A stretch of DNA of 64,000 nt. Source: Pseudanabaena minima (lineage in GTDB: Bacteria; Cyanobacteriota; Cyanobacteriia; Pseudanabaenales; Pseudanabaenaceae). The stretch spans positions 3,596,001 through 3,660,000 of the forward strand of contig NZ_CP159508.1 in the NCBI RefSeq assembly GCF_051131155.1, in the 5' to 3' direction. A program made the translations under genes and the position numbers. Below are positions 1-8,397 of the stretch, piece after piece. How positions within the stretch are numbered: the stretch's first letter is position 1; every line of letters begins with the position of its first letter. The notes beneath the pieces are model-generated. The model did not search any database, was not told the DNA's origin, and worked only from the letters and a program-made list of their open reading frames with translations.

Positions 1-2
1 AA

Positions 3-842
3 GAAATTACTAGCATCACTAATGATCGCGATCGCCAAGTCACGGAATTAACCACCCAACTCGAACAGTTGCAAAAGCAAGTCACTGATTTGCAAACGCA
101 CCCACCAGCACCAGATGATCGAGATTTAAGCGATCGCCTAGCGATCCATGTATTGCAACTAGAGGAAGAATTCAAACATCGCTTAGCGCTCGCCTTAGAA
201 ATTGAATCACAAAAAATTACCCAGCAATATTTGCAGGAAATTAACGACAAAAATGAGGTGATTCATCAACTGCAATGTCAGAACACAGCCCTAGATATTT
301 CTCAACAAGCCTTGACCACAGAGCTAGAGGCAACTCAAGTTCTGCTTAAAGACTCCACTAAAACCCTTGAAATTGCTCAAACCAAGCTATCAGAAGTGAC
401 AACTCAACGGGATCAGTTGGAAGAAGAATTAATTCAACATCTTTCCAATCAGGCAAAGCTACATCAATCCTTGCGTGGTCTCGAAAATGAATATGTTAGC
501 GATCTCACAAGAGTCCAAGAATTAGAGCAGCAGATCGAAGAACTACAAAATCAAGTGCTGCATCAAGCTTCTAAAGCTTCCGAATATGAAGCAGCGATCC
601 AACATTGGAAAGAGCAATCAGTCCGTCATCAACACCACGCCCTCCAACTTAGCGGTGCGTTAGATCGCTTGCTAGCCGAAAAACCAGTTAGACACTTAAC
701 TCAACCGAATCACCATGCTAGTGAGTCTATGTACAAGCAGGAAGATCGATCACCTGAGTTTTTATCAGAATCAACGCCAGTGCGATCGCAGCGTCCAAAT
801 TCAAAGGTAGATTTACCATCTTTTCTAGTCAGACATCGCTAA
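3..842 (+). CDS. Coiled-coil protein, 5'-truncated by window edge
   Basis: The reading frame is open from the first bases of the window with no stop upstream, so the gene starts outside. About 279 codons are visible. A TTG at 69 could be mistaken for a start, but the heptad-like pattern (L/I/A spaced by E, Q and K) already runs before it. Nearly the whole visible part is charged and Gln/Glu-rich, with repeated leucines, as in a long parallel coiled coil. The last 60 residues are less regular and end in a basic tail (FLVRHR). No catalytic motif or membrane segment is visible. A structural or scaffold role is possible; the function is unknown. A strong hairpin follows five bases after the stop. 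Confidence 0.7.
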   Translation, partial: EITSITNDRDRQVTELTTQLEQLQKQVTDLQTHPPAPDDRDLSDRLAIHVLQLEEEFKHRLALALEIESQKITQQYLQEINDKNEVIHQLQCQNTALDISQQALTTELEATQVLLKDSTKTLEIAQTKLSEVTTQRDQLEEELIQHLSNQAKLHQSLRGLENEYVSDLTRVQELEQQIEELQNQVLHQASKASEYEAAIQHWKEQSVRHQHHALQLSGALDRLLAEKPVRHLTQPNHHASESMYKQEDRSPEFLSESTPVRSQRPNSKVDLPSFLVRHR

Positions 843-846
843 TTAA

Positions 847-888
847 CCAAAAATAGTAGGGGCGCTTTTGCGCCCCTACTATTTTTGG
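847..888 (+). terminator. Perfect hairpin, probable terminator
   Basis: Two exactly complementary 19-base arms (847-865 and 870-888) surround a TTTT loop. The GC-rich apex is GGGGCGC/GCGCCCC and the foot is A/T-rich, so the right arm ends in a T run. It lies just after the coiled-coil gene. Confidence 0.75.
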
Positions 889-952
889 ATGAACCTATAT
901 CGGGTATTGCAAGTCTAAGTAAAGATAACGCAAAGATCACTAAGCGATCGCC

Positions 953-1711
953 ATGAAATTTGTTATTGCCTTTTTGGTACTATGGCTTTTATTTGGCACA
1001 CTTGAGTGGTTATACCCACTGAGAAAAGAACAAAAGCGCTTTCGTCAAGGTTGGCTGACCGATGTTGCCCATTTTTTCTTTAATCACATTCTGGTAAATT
1101 TAGGGACATATCTAGTTGCGGCTTTTTTATACATCTTTTTTAGAGGCACAATTTCACCCTCATTGCAAATAGCAGTCAGAAGTCAACCTGCTTTATTGCA
1201 ATTTGTTGAAGCATTTTTCATCGCCCAACTAACATTTTATACATTGCATCGCTTAGCGCATACAGTGCCTTGGCTGTGGCGATTTCATGTAATTCACCAT
1301 AGTAGTGCGGAACTAGATTGGCTAGCCTCTGCAAGGTTACATCCCATTGAAATGATAGTTGTCAATATTGCAGTGGGAGTTCCACTCTTTTTACTTGGCT
1401 TCACGAAAGAAACTTTTGGTGTCTATCTGGTATTTAGCGCCATTTTACCGATTTTAAACCACTCAAACACAACATTTGAGTTCCCAATTCTCAATCGCAT
1501 TATTGCTACACCTAATTTTCATCACTGGCATCACAGCAATGATCTAGAAGCGCGTAATAAGAATTTCTCTGGATTTCCCATCATTGATTTAATGTTCGGC
1601 ACATATTATTTACCCAAAACTCGAAGCCCTGAAACCTATGGAGTTGATGAGACAATTCCTCCAACCTATTGGCAACAATTAATCTATCCTTTTCAAACCC
1701 AAAAACAGTAA
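953..1711 (+). CDS. Fatty acid hydroxylase / sterol desaturase family membrane protein
   Basis: A 252-residue integral membrane protein with the histidine clusters of the di-iron hydroxylase superfamily: HRLAH (99-103), HVIHH (112-116) and NFHHWHH (188-194). Hydrophobic segments occur near residues 1-20, 45-65, 80-98 and 133-170. Family members use a di-iron centre and O2 to hydroxylate or desaturate lipids in the membrane. The substrate cannot be read from sequence; a carotenoid, hopanoid or fatty acyl lipid are all possible. The ATG follows a HIP1-containing leader. The last codons and the stop lie inside the palindrome at 1695-1749. The next gene converges on it. Confidence 0.85.
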   Translation: MKFVIAFLVLWLLFGTLEWLYPLRKEQKRFRQGWLTDVAHFFFNHILVNLGTYLVAAFLYIFFRGTISPSLQIAVRSQPALLQFVEAFFIAQLTFYTLHRLAHTVPWLWRFHVIHHSSAELDWLASARLHPIEMIVVNIAVGVPLFLLGFTKETFGVYLVFSAILPILNHSNTTFEFPILNRIIATPNFHHWHHSNDLEARNKNFSGFPIIDLMFGTYYLPKTRSPETYGVDETIPPTYWQQLIYPFQTQKQ

Positions 1712-1749
1712 AGGCGGCGCGAAGCACTACCTTTACTGTTTTTGAGTTT
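1695..1749 (+). terminator. Imperfect palindrome over the 3' end of the hydroxylase gene
   Basis: Arms 1695-1720 and 1724-1749 match at 22 of 26 positions around a GAA loop (apex GCGAAGC). The left arm contains the last codons and the stop at 1709-1711. The four mismatches suggest a decaying copy of the palindromes that are perfect elsewhere in the window. Confidence 0.6.
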
Positions 1750-1778
1750 ATGTCCCAAGCAAAACTTGCATTGCTATA
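1750..1778. repeat. Right-end fragment of the TATAGCAA-ended element
   Basis: This stretch closely matches the right end of the element at 63749-63864: ATGTCC, a variable base, AAGCAAAACTT, then CATTGCTATA. No left end is present here. It lies between two palindromes that separate convergent genes. Confidence 0.6.
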
Positions 1779-1830
1779 AAACTCTAAAGAGAGATGCGGC
1801 GCTTCGCGCCGCATCTCTCTTTAGAGTTTT
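1778..1830 (-). terminator. Perfect 25-bp-arm palindrome
   Basis: Arms 1778-1802 and 1806-1830 are exactly complementary around a TTC loop (apex GCTTCGC, core GCGGCGC/GCGCCGC). It abuts the stop of the minus-strand histidine kinase at 1830-1832 and should terminate that gene. With the palindrome at 1695 it separates convergent genes. Confidence 0.75.
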
Positions 1831-4244
1831 TATTTACTTTCATAGGGCAACCTAACAGTAAAGCAACTACCTTCACCGACTTTACTTTCAACACTTACTA
1901 GCCCTCCGTGAAGTTCAGCAAGTTTCTTGACCAAATTTAAACCTAGTCCAGTACCTGCATACTGCCGACTCAGACTACTATCAATCTGCATAAAAGGCTG
2001 AAATAGTTTATTGATATCATCTAGAGAAATACCAATCCCAGTATCAGACACCACAAAATGAAGCTCAGTTTTAAAATGTTCTTGAAAATGCTCTTTAGCA
2101 TCTACGGCTGCGTCATCTATGGCAACATGAACTAACTTAGCTTCTAGGGTGATATCTCCATTTTTAGGTGTAAATTTTACGGCATTACTCAACAAGTTAA
2201 TTAGCAACTGTCGCATTCTACGTTCATCAATCTCGATCGCCGTTGGCATATTCCCATGAATTACCAGATTTAATCGAATATTCTTTTGTGTAGCTTGGTG
2301 TTTAACAAAGCTAAGACTACTATCACATAAAGAGCGTAACGAAACTGATGTTAGTTCCAGCGTGAACATTCCTGCTTCAATCTTGGCAACATCAAGAATA
2401 TCGTTAATTAGTTCTAAGAGATGTTGACCACTTTTTTGAATTGTTTTTAATGAGCTTTGTTGCCTTTGGTTAAGTTCACCAAAAACTTGCTCAAGTAAGC
2501 CTTCAGAAACCCCTAAAATGGCATTGAGTGGAGTTCTTAGCTCATGACTCATTGTGGCAAGAAATTCATCCTTCAGACGAGTAACACGCTCTAGTTCTTT
2601 ATTGGTAGCAAGGAGTTTTTCATTACTTAACTGGAGTGCTTCTTCAGCGCGTTTGCGATCGCTGATATTTCTTACCAAGACTAAAACCTCATCCTTCCCG
2701 CAGGGACTGATCCGCACTTCCTCATAAACCCATTCGCCATACTTTTGCAACTTATGTTCGTAAATTTGCACCTCACCTGTAGCGCTCGCTTTGTTAAACA
2801 CGGCAAGTTGCTCCATAAGAACTGGCGGCGATAGAAATTCAGAAATATTTTGCTTAATGGGAATAAACGCCTCCTTATCGGGAACAAGTGGTAACATACA
2901 ATCTAGGCAAGTTCCATCTAGTTTAAGGCGCAGTAATAAATCGGGAATTGCATTCAGTATTTCTTGTTTACGAGTTTCACTTTCGGCAAGATCGGCAGTT
3001 CTTTGTTCAATTCTAATTTCTAATTCTTGATTGAGTTTAGATAGTTCCTGCTGTGTATTTTTCAGTTCATTGATATTTTGAATCAGGGCAATATCATACA
3101 TAGGCTGATTTTGAGGATCTCGCACTATGGATACACTCATTAATCCCCAAATAAATTGTCCATTTTTATGGCGAAAGCGCTTCTCTATATGAAAACTATC
3201 AATTTCATTATTAAGTAGTTTCTGATAATTATACAGATCGATATCTAGATCGTCAGGATGGGTAATCTCTTGAAATGTAAACACTTGTAGCTCCATCTCC
3301 GTATACCCCAACATTTGACATAGAGCTTGGTTGACAGCAATATGTTTACCATCAGGTGCAGCTAATGAAATTCCCACCGCAGCAGTATCAAATACGCTTC
3401 TAAATCGCATTTCTGATTCGCGTAAAGCTTCTTCAGCATGTTTGCGATCGCTGATATTCCGAATAATTGTCAAGACTTCTTGCTCATTGACTTTTACTAT
3501 TTGCACCTCTTCATATTGGATTGTTCCATTCATATCCCATTGCTGCTCAAAGGTCTGGATCTCACCAGTAGCGATCGCTTGTCTGAGTAAGTTTAATTTG
3601 CGATCGGCTAAATATTTGGGCAGAACATCGGAAAGATGCTTGCTGATAGGATCAAAGTCAGGTGGAAGTAAATCTGTAACATAATTACTAGAGAATGATT
3701 CCAGATAAATACCATCAACACTAACACGATAAATCAAGTCTGGAATTGCAGTTAAAATCGCCCGTTTTTGAGCTTCAACATTCACTAAAGTGTCTTCAAA
3801 TAGCTTGTTTTTGGCAAAGAGAATACTTTCTTGAGTTGCAACACCGATAATGTTGTCAAAGTCATCAATTACAGGCAGGTGACGACCTCGATGTTGCTGC
3901 AAGAGGTTAAGCATTGACTCTAAATCTTGAATTTGCGATCGCCTAATCACCATTGGGCGATCACAAATAGCATCAATTATCTGCAATCTTTGCAAATCTA
4001 CCTGATTCTGCACTAACCGCAATACATCCCACTTAGAAAAAATTCCGATTAACCGATTTTCATCAACCACCACCACACAACTTGCTCTAGCTTCAAGCAA
4101 TCTGGAGTCACAGGGCTGTCCATAATTTGAATCAATCATTTGATTCATTAAGCTAATTGCTTCCAGTACAGAGCGTTCTGACGCAATCATGATTGGGCAG
4201 CGATCTATGGCTAGGTCAAGATAAATGCTGTTTTGTACTAGCAT
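1830..4244 (-). CDS. CBS-PAS sensor histidine kinase
   Basis: An 804-residue soluble kinase. Two CBS motifs occupy about residues 10-145, suggesting nucleotide or adenylate sensing. Three PAS/PAC modules follow: about 155-270 (ending IIRNISDRK), 275-395 and 425-535 (ending VRNISDRK). HisKA has the phospho-acceptor H567 in MSHELRTPLN. HATPase_c has an N box near LLSNAVKF (about 683-690), DTGIGIS and a GTGLGL motif. The first and third PAS modules resemble each other, suggesting internal duplication. There is no membrane segment and no receiver domain, so an external response regulator is needed; none is adjacent. The ATG overlaps the divergent start region of the flavoprotein gene, so the two genes share a promoter region. 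Confidence 0.9.
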   Translation of the reverse strand: MLVQNSIYLDLAIDRCPIMIASERSVLEAISLMNQMIDSNYGQPCDSRLLEARASCVVVVDENRLIGIFSKWDVLRLVQNQVDLQRLQIIDAICDRPMVIRRSQIQDLESMLNLLQQHRGRHLPVIDDFDNIIGVATQESILFAKNKLFEDTLVNVEAQKRAILTAIPDLIYRVSVDGIYLESFSSNYVTDLLPPDFDPISKHLSDVLPKYLADRKLNLLRQAIATGEIQTFEQQWDMNGTIQYEEVQIVKVNEQEVLTIIRNISDRKHAEEALRESEMRFRSVFDTAAVGISLAAPDGKHIAVNQALCQMLGYTEMELQVFTFQEITHPDDLDIDLYNYQKLLNNEIDSFHIEKRFRHKNGQFIWGLMSVSIVRDPQNQPMYDIALIQNINELKNTQQELSKLNQELEIRIEQRTADLAESETRKQEILNAIPDLLLRLKLDGTCLDCMLPLVPDKEAFIPIKQNISEFLSPPVLMEQLAVFNKASATGEVQIYEHKLQKYGEWVYEEVRISPCGKDEVLVLVRNISDRKRAEEALQLSNEKLLATNKELERVTRLKDEFLATMSHELRTPLNAILGVSEGLLEQVFGELNQRQQSSLKTIQKSGQHLLELINDILDVAKIEAGMFTLELTSVSLRSLCDSSLSFVKHQATQKNIRLNLVIHGNMPTAIEIDERRMRQLLINLLSNAVKFTPKNGDITLEAKLVHVAIDDAAVDAKEHFQEHFKTELHFVVSDTGIGISLDDINKLFQPFMQIDSSLSRQYAGTGLGLNLVKKLAELHGGLVSVESKVGEGSCFTVRLPYESK

Positions 4245-5562
4245 TGGTTTAGTCGTTAATTTATTTAAGAGCTTGTTTAGAATATCGGTCGATTATGACC
4301 TCGTTGTAATTGGTATGAGTGCTTATGCTCATAAACTAGTGAAACTTGCGTCTCAACGTAAAGCTAGAGTTGTGTGGGTATGGGATCAAGTAAATGACTC
4401 TTATCTAAATATTGATCAGGTTATTCATATTTTACAGCTATTAAAAACTAAGATAAGTGATCGCCCCAAACCTGAACGTTTAAAACTTTTTGCTAAGCAG
4501 ATTCCTTCAATTCTCCAAGATTTTTGTCAGGAGGAAATACGAGAGATCCTTCAAAAAAATGGGGTCGATGTGATTGTTGGGGCATGTAAATTTCAGAGCA
4601 AAGAACAAAACTCGTATATTTTGGAAGTTAGCGAAACTTCTCTTTCAGCATTATCTCGTGAGTCTTCTCAGAGCCGCCTCAGTTCACGAGCCTATGCGAT
4701 CACCCATGACACCCCAACACCACTACGGAAAGTCTTTGGACTTGCTGAACATAATTACATAACCGCGCCTCAGTTATTACATTTACAAGACTTACCGAAC
4801 TCGATCGCCGTTTTAGGAGATGATGCCCATGCTTGCGCGATCGCCCAAGCCCTAAACTTTCTGGGTGTACATACAAGCTTGATCACCAATAACAGTCATG
4901 TTTTGCCAAATATTGATGTGGCGATCGCCCGTACTTTACAAGCCCAACTAGAAGCGGAAGGGGTGGAAGTATATACGTCAACGCAAGTAACAGCGGTAAG
5001 CAAAATTGAGCAAGATCGTTCCAGAATTTGGCTCAATAACACAACTATAGAATGCGATCGCTTGTTAGTCCCCTTAGCATCAAAAGAGTTTGACTATCCT
5101 AGTGATCGCCATATTTATCAATGTCGTAGCGATCAAGATATCGCCAAGATTTTAAACCAGACCCTACAAACTAGTTTTTGGCAATCCGCATCTATGCCAA
5201 CAGTCCCAGAAATTACTAGTATATCGACAACACCGCCACTCGCTCAGATTGGCATGACCGAAGTATTGGCAAGACTAAAGTATAAGCAAGTTTATGTTTT
5301 GGATAGCTATGTTGAGAATGGGTTATGTAAAATTATTGGCGATCGCCAAGGACAAATTCTCGGCGCAAGTATGTTTGGTGATCGCGCTCAGTTAGTGATA
5401 GAAGCGATCGCGATCGCCATGCAAGGCAAAGCCAAAATCCAAGATATTGGTGTTTTACAAGAGTTACAGATTACTGAGCAATGGGAAAAGCTCCATCAAA
5501 CTCATGCTCAGAAAGCGAAACTTAAGGAGTGGTTTACCTTTCGTCGTGATTGGAACATCTAA
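4225..5562 (+). CDS. Degenerate pyridine nucleotide-disulphide oxidoreductase-like flavoprotein
   Basis: A protein of up to 445 residues with the layout of dihydrolipoamide or mercuric reductases. It has an N-terminal Rossmann strand (DYDLVVIG), a central NAD-binding module (about 195-290), and a C-terminal dimerisation-like domain containing QVYVLDSY and GQILGASMFGDRA. The usual redox-active CxxxxC is absent, and the second dinucleotide motif reads GDDAHA instead of GxGxxA, so classical disulphide chemistry is unlikely. The ATG at 4225 would overlap the divergent kinase start by 20 bp. A TTG at 4273, just before the Rossmann strand, is a realistic alternative. It may be a regulatory or vestigial homologue. 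Confidence 0.7.
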   Translation: MLFCTSIGLVVNLFKSLFRISVDYDLVVIGMSAYAHKLVKLASQRKARVVWVWDQVNDSYLNIDQVIHILQLLKTKISDRPKPERLKLFAKQIPSILQDFCQEEIREILQKNGVDVIVGACKFQSKEQNSYILEVSETSLSALSRESSQSRLSSRAYAITHDTPTPLRKVFGLAEHNYITAPQLLHLQDLPNSIAVLGDDAHACAIAQALNFLGVHTSLITNNSHVLPNIDVAIARTLQAQLEAEGVEVYTSTQVTAVSKIEQDRSRIWLNNTTIECDRLLVPLASKEFDYPSDRHIYQCRSDQDIAKILNQTLQTSFWQSASMPTVPEITSISTTPPLAQIGMTEVLARLKYKQVYVLDSYVENGLCKIIGDRQGQILGASMFGDRAQLVIEAIAIAMQGKAKIQDIGVLQELQITEQWEKLHQTHAQKAKLKEWFTFRRDWNI

Positions 5563-5759
5563 TTTGGCGCTTTACGCCCAAACCCAAACCAAGAGATTTC
5601 TTTAATACTCGTATATTCCCGATTCAGACTATCCGTATACTCAATATTCGGAACCTCAATCTCATGCAAAAACAAATTCGTCACCGCCAACATAAACGGC
5701 AACGGCTTAAACTCCATCCCCTTGATCGTCTGCTCCAAAGTTTTCTGTTTATCGGTCAT
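5559..5759 (-). CDS. Small conserved-looking protein of unknown function
   Basis: A 66-residue ORF starting MTDKQKTLEQ and ending FGFGRKAPN, with mixed composition and no membrane segment. Its stop overlaps the stop of the upstream convergent gene (TAA 5560-5562 against CTA 5559-5561), a compact tail-to-tail layout typical of real cyanobacterial genes. The opposite-strand ORF over the same bases is highly basic and looks spurious. I do not recognise the family. No clear Shine-Dalgarno sequence is visible. Confidence 0.5.
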   Translation of the reverse strand: MTDKQKTLEQTIKGMEFKPLPFMLAVTNLFLHEIEVPNIEYTDSLNREYTSIKEISWFGFGRKAPN

Positions 5760-5827
5760 CTATAAATAAACTTATATTTTTTGGAAATCTTTCTTTGATT
5801 ATAATAGGACTGATCCAAAAAATGAAA

Positions 5828-5857
5828 TGTAAGGGCAATTCATGAATTGCCCTTACA
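5828..5857 (-). terminator. Loopless 15-bp palindrome
   Basis: Arms 5828-5842 and 5843-5857 are perfect, with no spacer; the centre is GGGCAATTCATGAATTGCCC. It lies downstream of the minus-strand aldehyde dehydrogenase. It may act as a terminator, or it may be one of the common cyanobacterial intergenic palindromes. Confidence 0.5.
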
Positions 5858-5925
5858 ATGAAATATTGATTATCTTGACGAACGTTGATTTATTCAAAAA
5901 TTCATAAATTGTGGCTCGTAATAGA

Positions 5926-7317
5926 CTAGTTAATGAATTTTTTCAAGCTGTCAAGAGTCATTGTGTAAGGGGGATAGCGCCATTTGAGATCGAAGCGGAA
6001 AGAATTTTTGAGTACACTCTTACGATGAGAGAATGTATCAAAACTTGCCTTACCGTGATAGCTACCCATACCGCTATGACCAACACCACCGAAGGGAAGC
6101 TCTGGATTGCCTAAGTGCATAATAATGTCGTTGAAACAACCTCCACCGTAGGATGTCTCTTGAATAATGCGCTCTTGATTCTGTTTGTTGCTAGAGAAGA
6201 AATACAGGGCTAGTGGTTTGGGATGAGCATTAACAAAAGCGATCGCTTCTGAAAGTTGGTCATATTCTAAAATCGGCAAGATTGGACCAAAGATTTCCTC
6301 TGCCATGATTTTCGAGTTGGGAGACACTGCCTCAATTAGAGTCGGTGCAATAAAGCGATCGCTTTTATCGCTGTTACCACCGACTAGTACTTTACCTTCA
6401 TCTAGCAATCCTACGAGGCGATCAAATTGGCGATCATTGACAATACGAGCCAAGTCAGGGCTTTTTTGAGGATTCTCTCCGAAGAAGGCTTTGACATGAG
6501 TGACTAACTTCTCAACGAGCGTAGACTTAACGTTTTTCTGAACTAATAGATAGTCAGGTGCAACACAGGTCTGTCCAGCATTATAGAACTTACCCCAGAC
6601 AATCCGCTTCGCAGTAATTTCTAAATCACAGGTTTCATCGACAATACAAGGACTTTTTCCCCCAAGTTCTAGGGTGACAGGAGTTAGATGCTTTGCCGCA
6701 GCTTCCATTACAATTTTGCCGATCGCAGTTCCACCTGTAAAGAAGATATGGTCAAATTTTTCGGCTAGTAAGGCTTGATTGGTTTCGATACCGCCTTCGA
6801 TGGCAATTATAAAATTAGGATCGAAGTTATCGTTAATGATCTTAGAGATCGCTTGGGAAGTATGTGGCGTATGTTCAGAAGGCTTGAGTATGGCGCAATT
6901 TCCTGCGGCGATCGCCCCAATTAGAGGTTGGATCGTAAGCGCAAAGGGATAGTTCCAAGGCGCAACGATCAATACTACGCCTAGGGGTTCTGTATAAATA
7001 TAACTAGAACTTGGGAATAAATTTATGGGAGTCCCAACTTTGTTGGGTTTCATCCAAGTTTTGAGATGTTTGAGTACAAATTTAATTTCTGAGAGAGTTA
7101 CTAGAACTTCACTGCCAAACGCCTCGATCGCAGGTTTGCGTAAATCGGCATAAACAGCATCAAGAATTAGCTGTTCATGTTCTTTGATCAGTTGTGTAAG
7201 CTTATTGAGCTGAGCGACTCGAAAATTATAATCTTTGGTTTGACCTGTGGCAAAGAAAGTACGTTGCTTGGCGATCGCATCTTGGATATCAAGACTACTG
7301 GCAGGTATAGTGACCAT
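5926..7317 (-). CDS. Aldehyde dehydrogenase (class 3-like)
   Basis: A 463-residue NAD(P)-dependent aldehyde dehydrogenase of the short class 3 / fatty aldehyde type. The catalytic cysteine is C251 in GQTC and the general base is E217 in TLELGGKSP. The oxyanion asparagine is N122 in PWNYPF, and the cofactor loop is FTGGTAIGK (193-201). Cyanobacterial enzymes of this shape oxidise fatty or apocarotenoid aldehydes to acids; the substrate here is inferred only. The C-terminal tail (residues 440-463) is basic and hydrophobic and could touch membranes. The gene stands alone and reads away from the GIDE gene. Confidence 0.92.
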   Translation of the reverse strand: MVTIPASSLDIQDAIAKQRTFFATGQTKDYNFRVAQLNKLTQLIKEHEQLILDAVYADLRKPAIEAFGSEVLVTLSEIKFVLKHLKTWMKPNKVGTPINLFPSSSYIYTEPLGVVLIVAPWNYPFALTIQPLIGAIAAGNCAILKPSEHTPHTSQAISKIINDNFDPNFIIAIEGGIETNQALLAEKFDHIFFTGGTAIGKIVMEAAAKHLTPVTLELGGKSPCIVDETCDLEITAKRIVWGKFYNAGQTCVAPDYLLVQKNVKSTLVEKLVTHVKAFFGENPQKSPDLARIVNDRQFDRLVGLLDEGKVLVGGNSDKSDRFIAPTLIEAVSPNSKIMAEEIFGPILPILEYDQLSEAIAFVNAHPKPLALYFFSSNKQNQERIIQETSYGGGCFNDIIMHLGNPELPFGGVGHSGMGSYHGKASFDTFSHRKSVLKNSFRFDLKWRYPPYTMTLDSLKKFIN

Positions 7318-7428
7318 AATTGGTAATTCGTGATTTGTAATTCGTAATTTATTAAATTGAGTTCTAGCTCAAGGTTAACCTATGTTAATTTTAAGCCATA
7401 GCAAAAGCGCATATATACTGCAAAGACT

Positions 7429-8229
7429 ATGGCAATTTTTGGCTGCATTCTGATCGTAATCGGTATCATTCTATTTTTTGTTCAAAAAAATTACAGTACT
7501 AAACTACAAAGTATTAAGCTAGCAACAGCTTCAACAGTTGGCGAATTACAACGGATTGCTAGTGAAATTGCGGGAGAGATTGGTAGTGGAAATTTACGAG
7601 AATATGTGAAGGTGCGTGGCATTATTCGCAGCGATCGCCCTTTAATTTCCGAGCTTAAGCAAGAACCTTGTGTGCATTATACGATGCGCGTTGTTAGGGA
7701 ATATGAAGAGCAGCAAACAACTACAGATAGTGAAGGCAAAACCCGTACCGAAACCCGTCGCAGTTCCGAGACGATATCGAGTAATAGTCAGTCAATTCCC
7801 TTTACTTTGCAAGATCGTTCTGGTGAATTGTTGGTAAATCCTGATGGTGGAAATATTGAGACAGTCCAAATATTAAATGAGTTTCGCCAAGAAAATTTTA
7901 ATAGTTCATCGATATCTTTTGGAGGCTTTAGTTTGGCGATTGGTGCTGGTATGGGCGGTGGACGACGTACGCTCGGTTATCGTTATACGGAGTCGATCCT
8001 GCCCTGCGATCGCGAGGTTTTAGTAATTGGTACAGCAGCCGATGAGGGTGGTCAAGTTACTCTCCTCAAGCCGATCCAATCTGACAAAAAGTTTATTATT
8101 TCCCTTAAGAGTGAAGAGGAACTCGCTAAGGCTACGGCAAATGCTGCTAAATGGTTCTTCTATGGCATGGTTGCTTGTTTAGCGATCGGGGCAATTCTAT
8201 TGATTTTAGGATTAATTTTAAAAAAGTGA
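7429..8229 (+). CDS. GIDE-domain membrane protein (MULAN/E3-ligase-like)
   Basis: A 266-residue protein with a transmembrane helix at each end (about 1-18 and 240-262). Between them lies a domain resembling the GIDE domain of mitochondrial MULAN: KVRGIIRSDRPLIS, CVHYTMRVVREYEE, then DRSGELLVNPDGG. Bacterial homologues lack the RING finger, and none is seen here, so ubiquitin ligase activity is not implied. A thylakoid or plasma membrane location is likely; the function is unknown. It starts at an ATG 111 bp from the divergent aldehyde dehydrogenase and is followed by a very long palindrome. Confidence 0.8.
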   Translation: MAIFGCILIVIGIILFFVQKNYSTKLQSIKLATASTVGELQRIASEIAGEIGSGNLREYVKVRGIIRSDRPLISELKQEPCVHYTMRVVREYEEQQTTTDSEGKTRTETRRSSETISSNSQSIPFTLQDRSGELLVNPDGGNIETVQILNEFRQENFNSSSISFGGFSLAIGAGMGGGRRTLGYRYTESILPCDREVLVIGTAADEGGQVTLLKPIQSDKKFIISLKSEEELAKATANAAKWFFYGMVACLAIGAILLILGLILKK

Positions 8230-8236
8230 ACATTAC

Positions 8237-8295
8237 AAATTCACCTAATTAAGAAAGGCGGCGCGAAGCGCCGCCTTTCTTAATTAGGTGAATTT
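8237..8295 (+). terminator. Perfect 28-bp-arm palindrome
   Basis: Arms 8237-8264 and 8268-8295 are exactly complementary around a GAA loop (core GGCGGCGC-GAA-GCGCCGCC, apex GCGAAGC). It is the longest perfect stem in the window. It lies 8 bp after the GIDE-gene stop. Confidence 0.75.
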
Positions 8296-8397
8296 GAGAG
8301 AATATGCTAAATTTCCATAAAATATTTAGACTAAGTGCTGTAAGTGCAACTAAAGTGGGTAGTCTGTTTTAACAAAACTCATGTCATAGGCGCGGAA

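Noticed and set aside
5550..5765. Plus-strand 71-codon ORF
   Set aside because: Highly basic, overlaps the previous gene end and is opposite a more protein-like minus-strand ORF.
8344..8397. Upstream GTG start of the metalloprotease
   Set aside because: It would place 18 residues ahead of a normal signal peptide.
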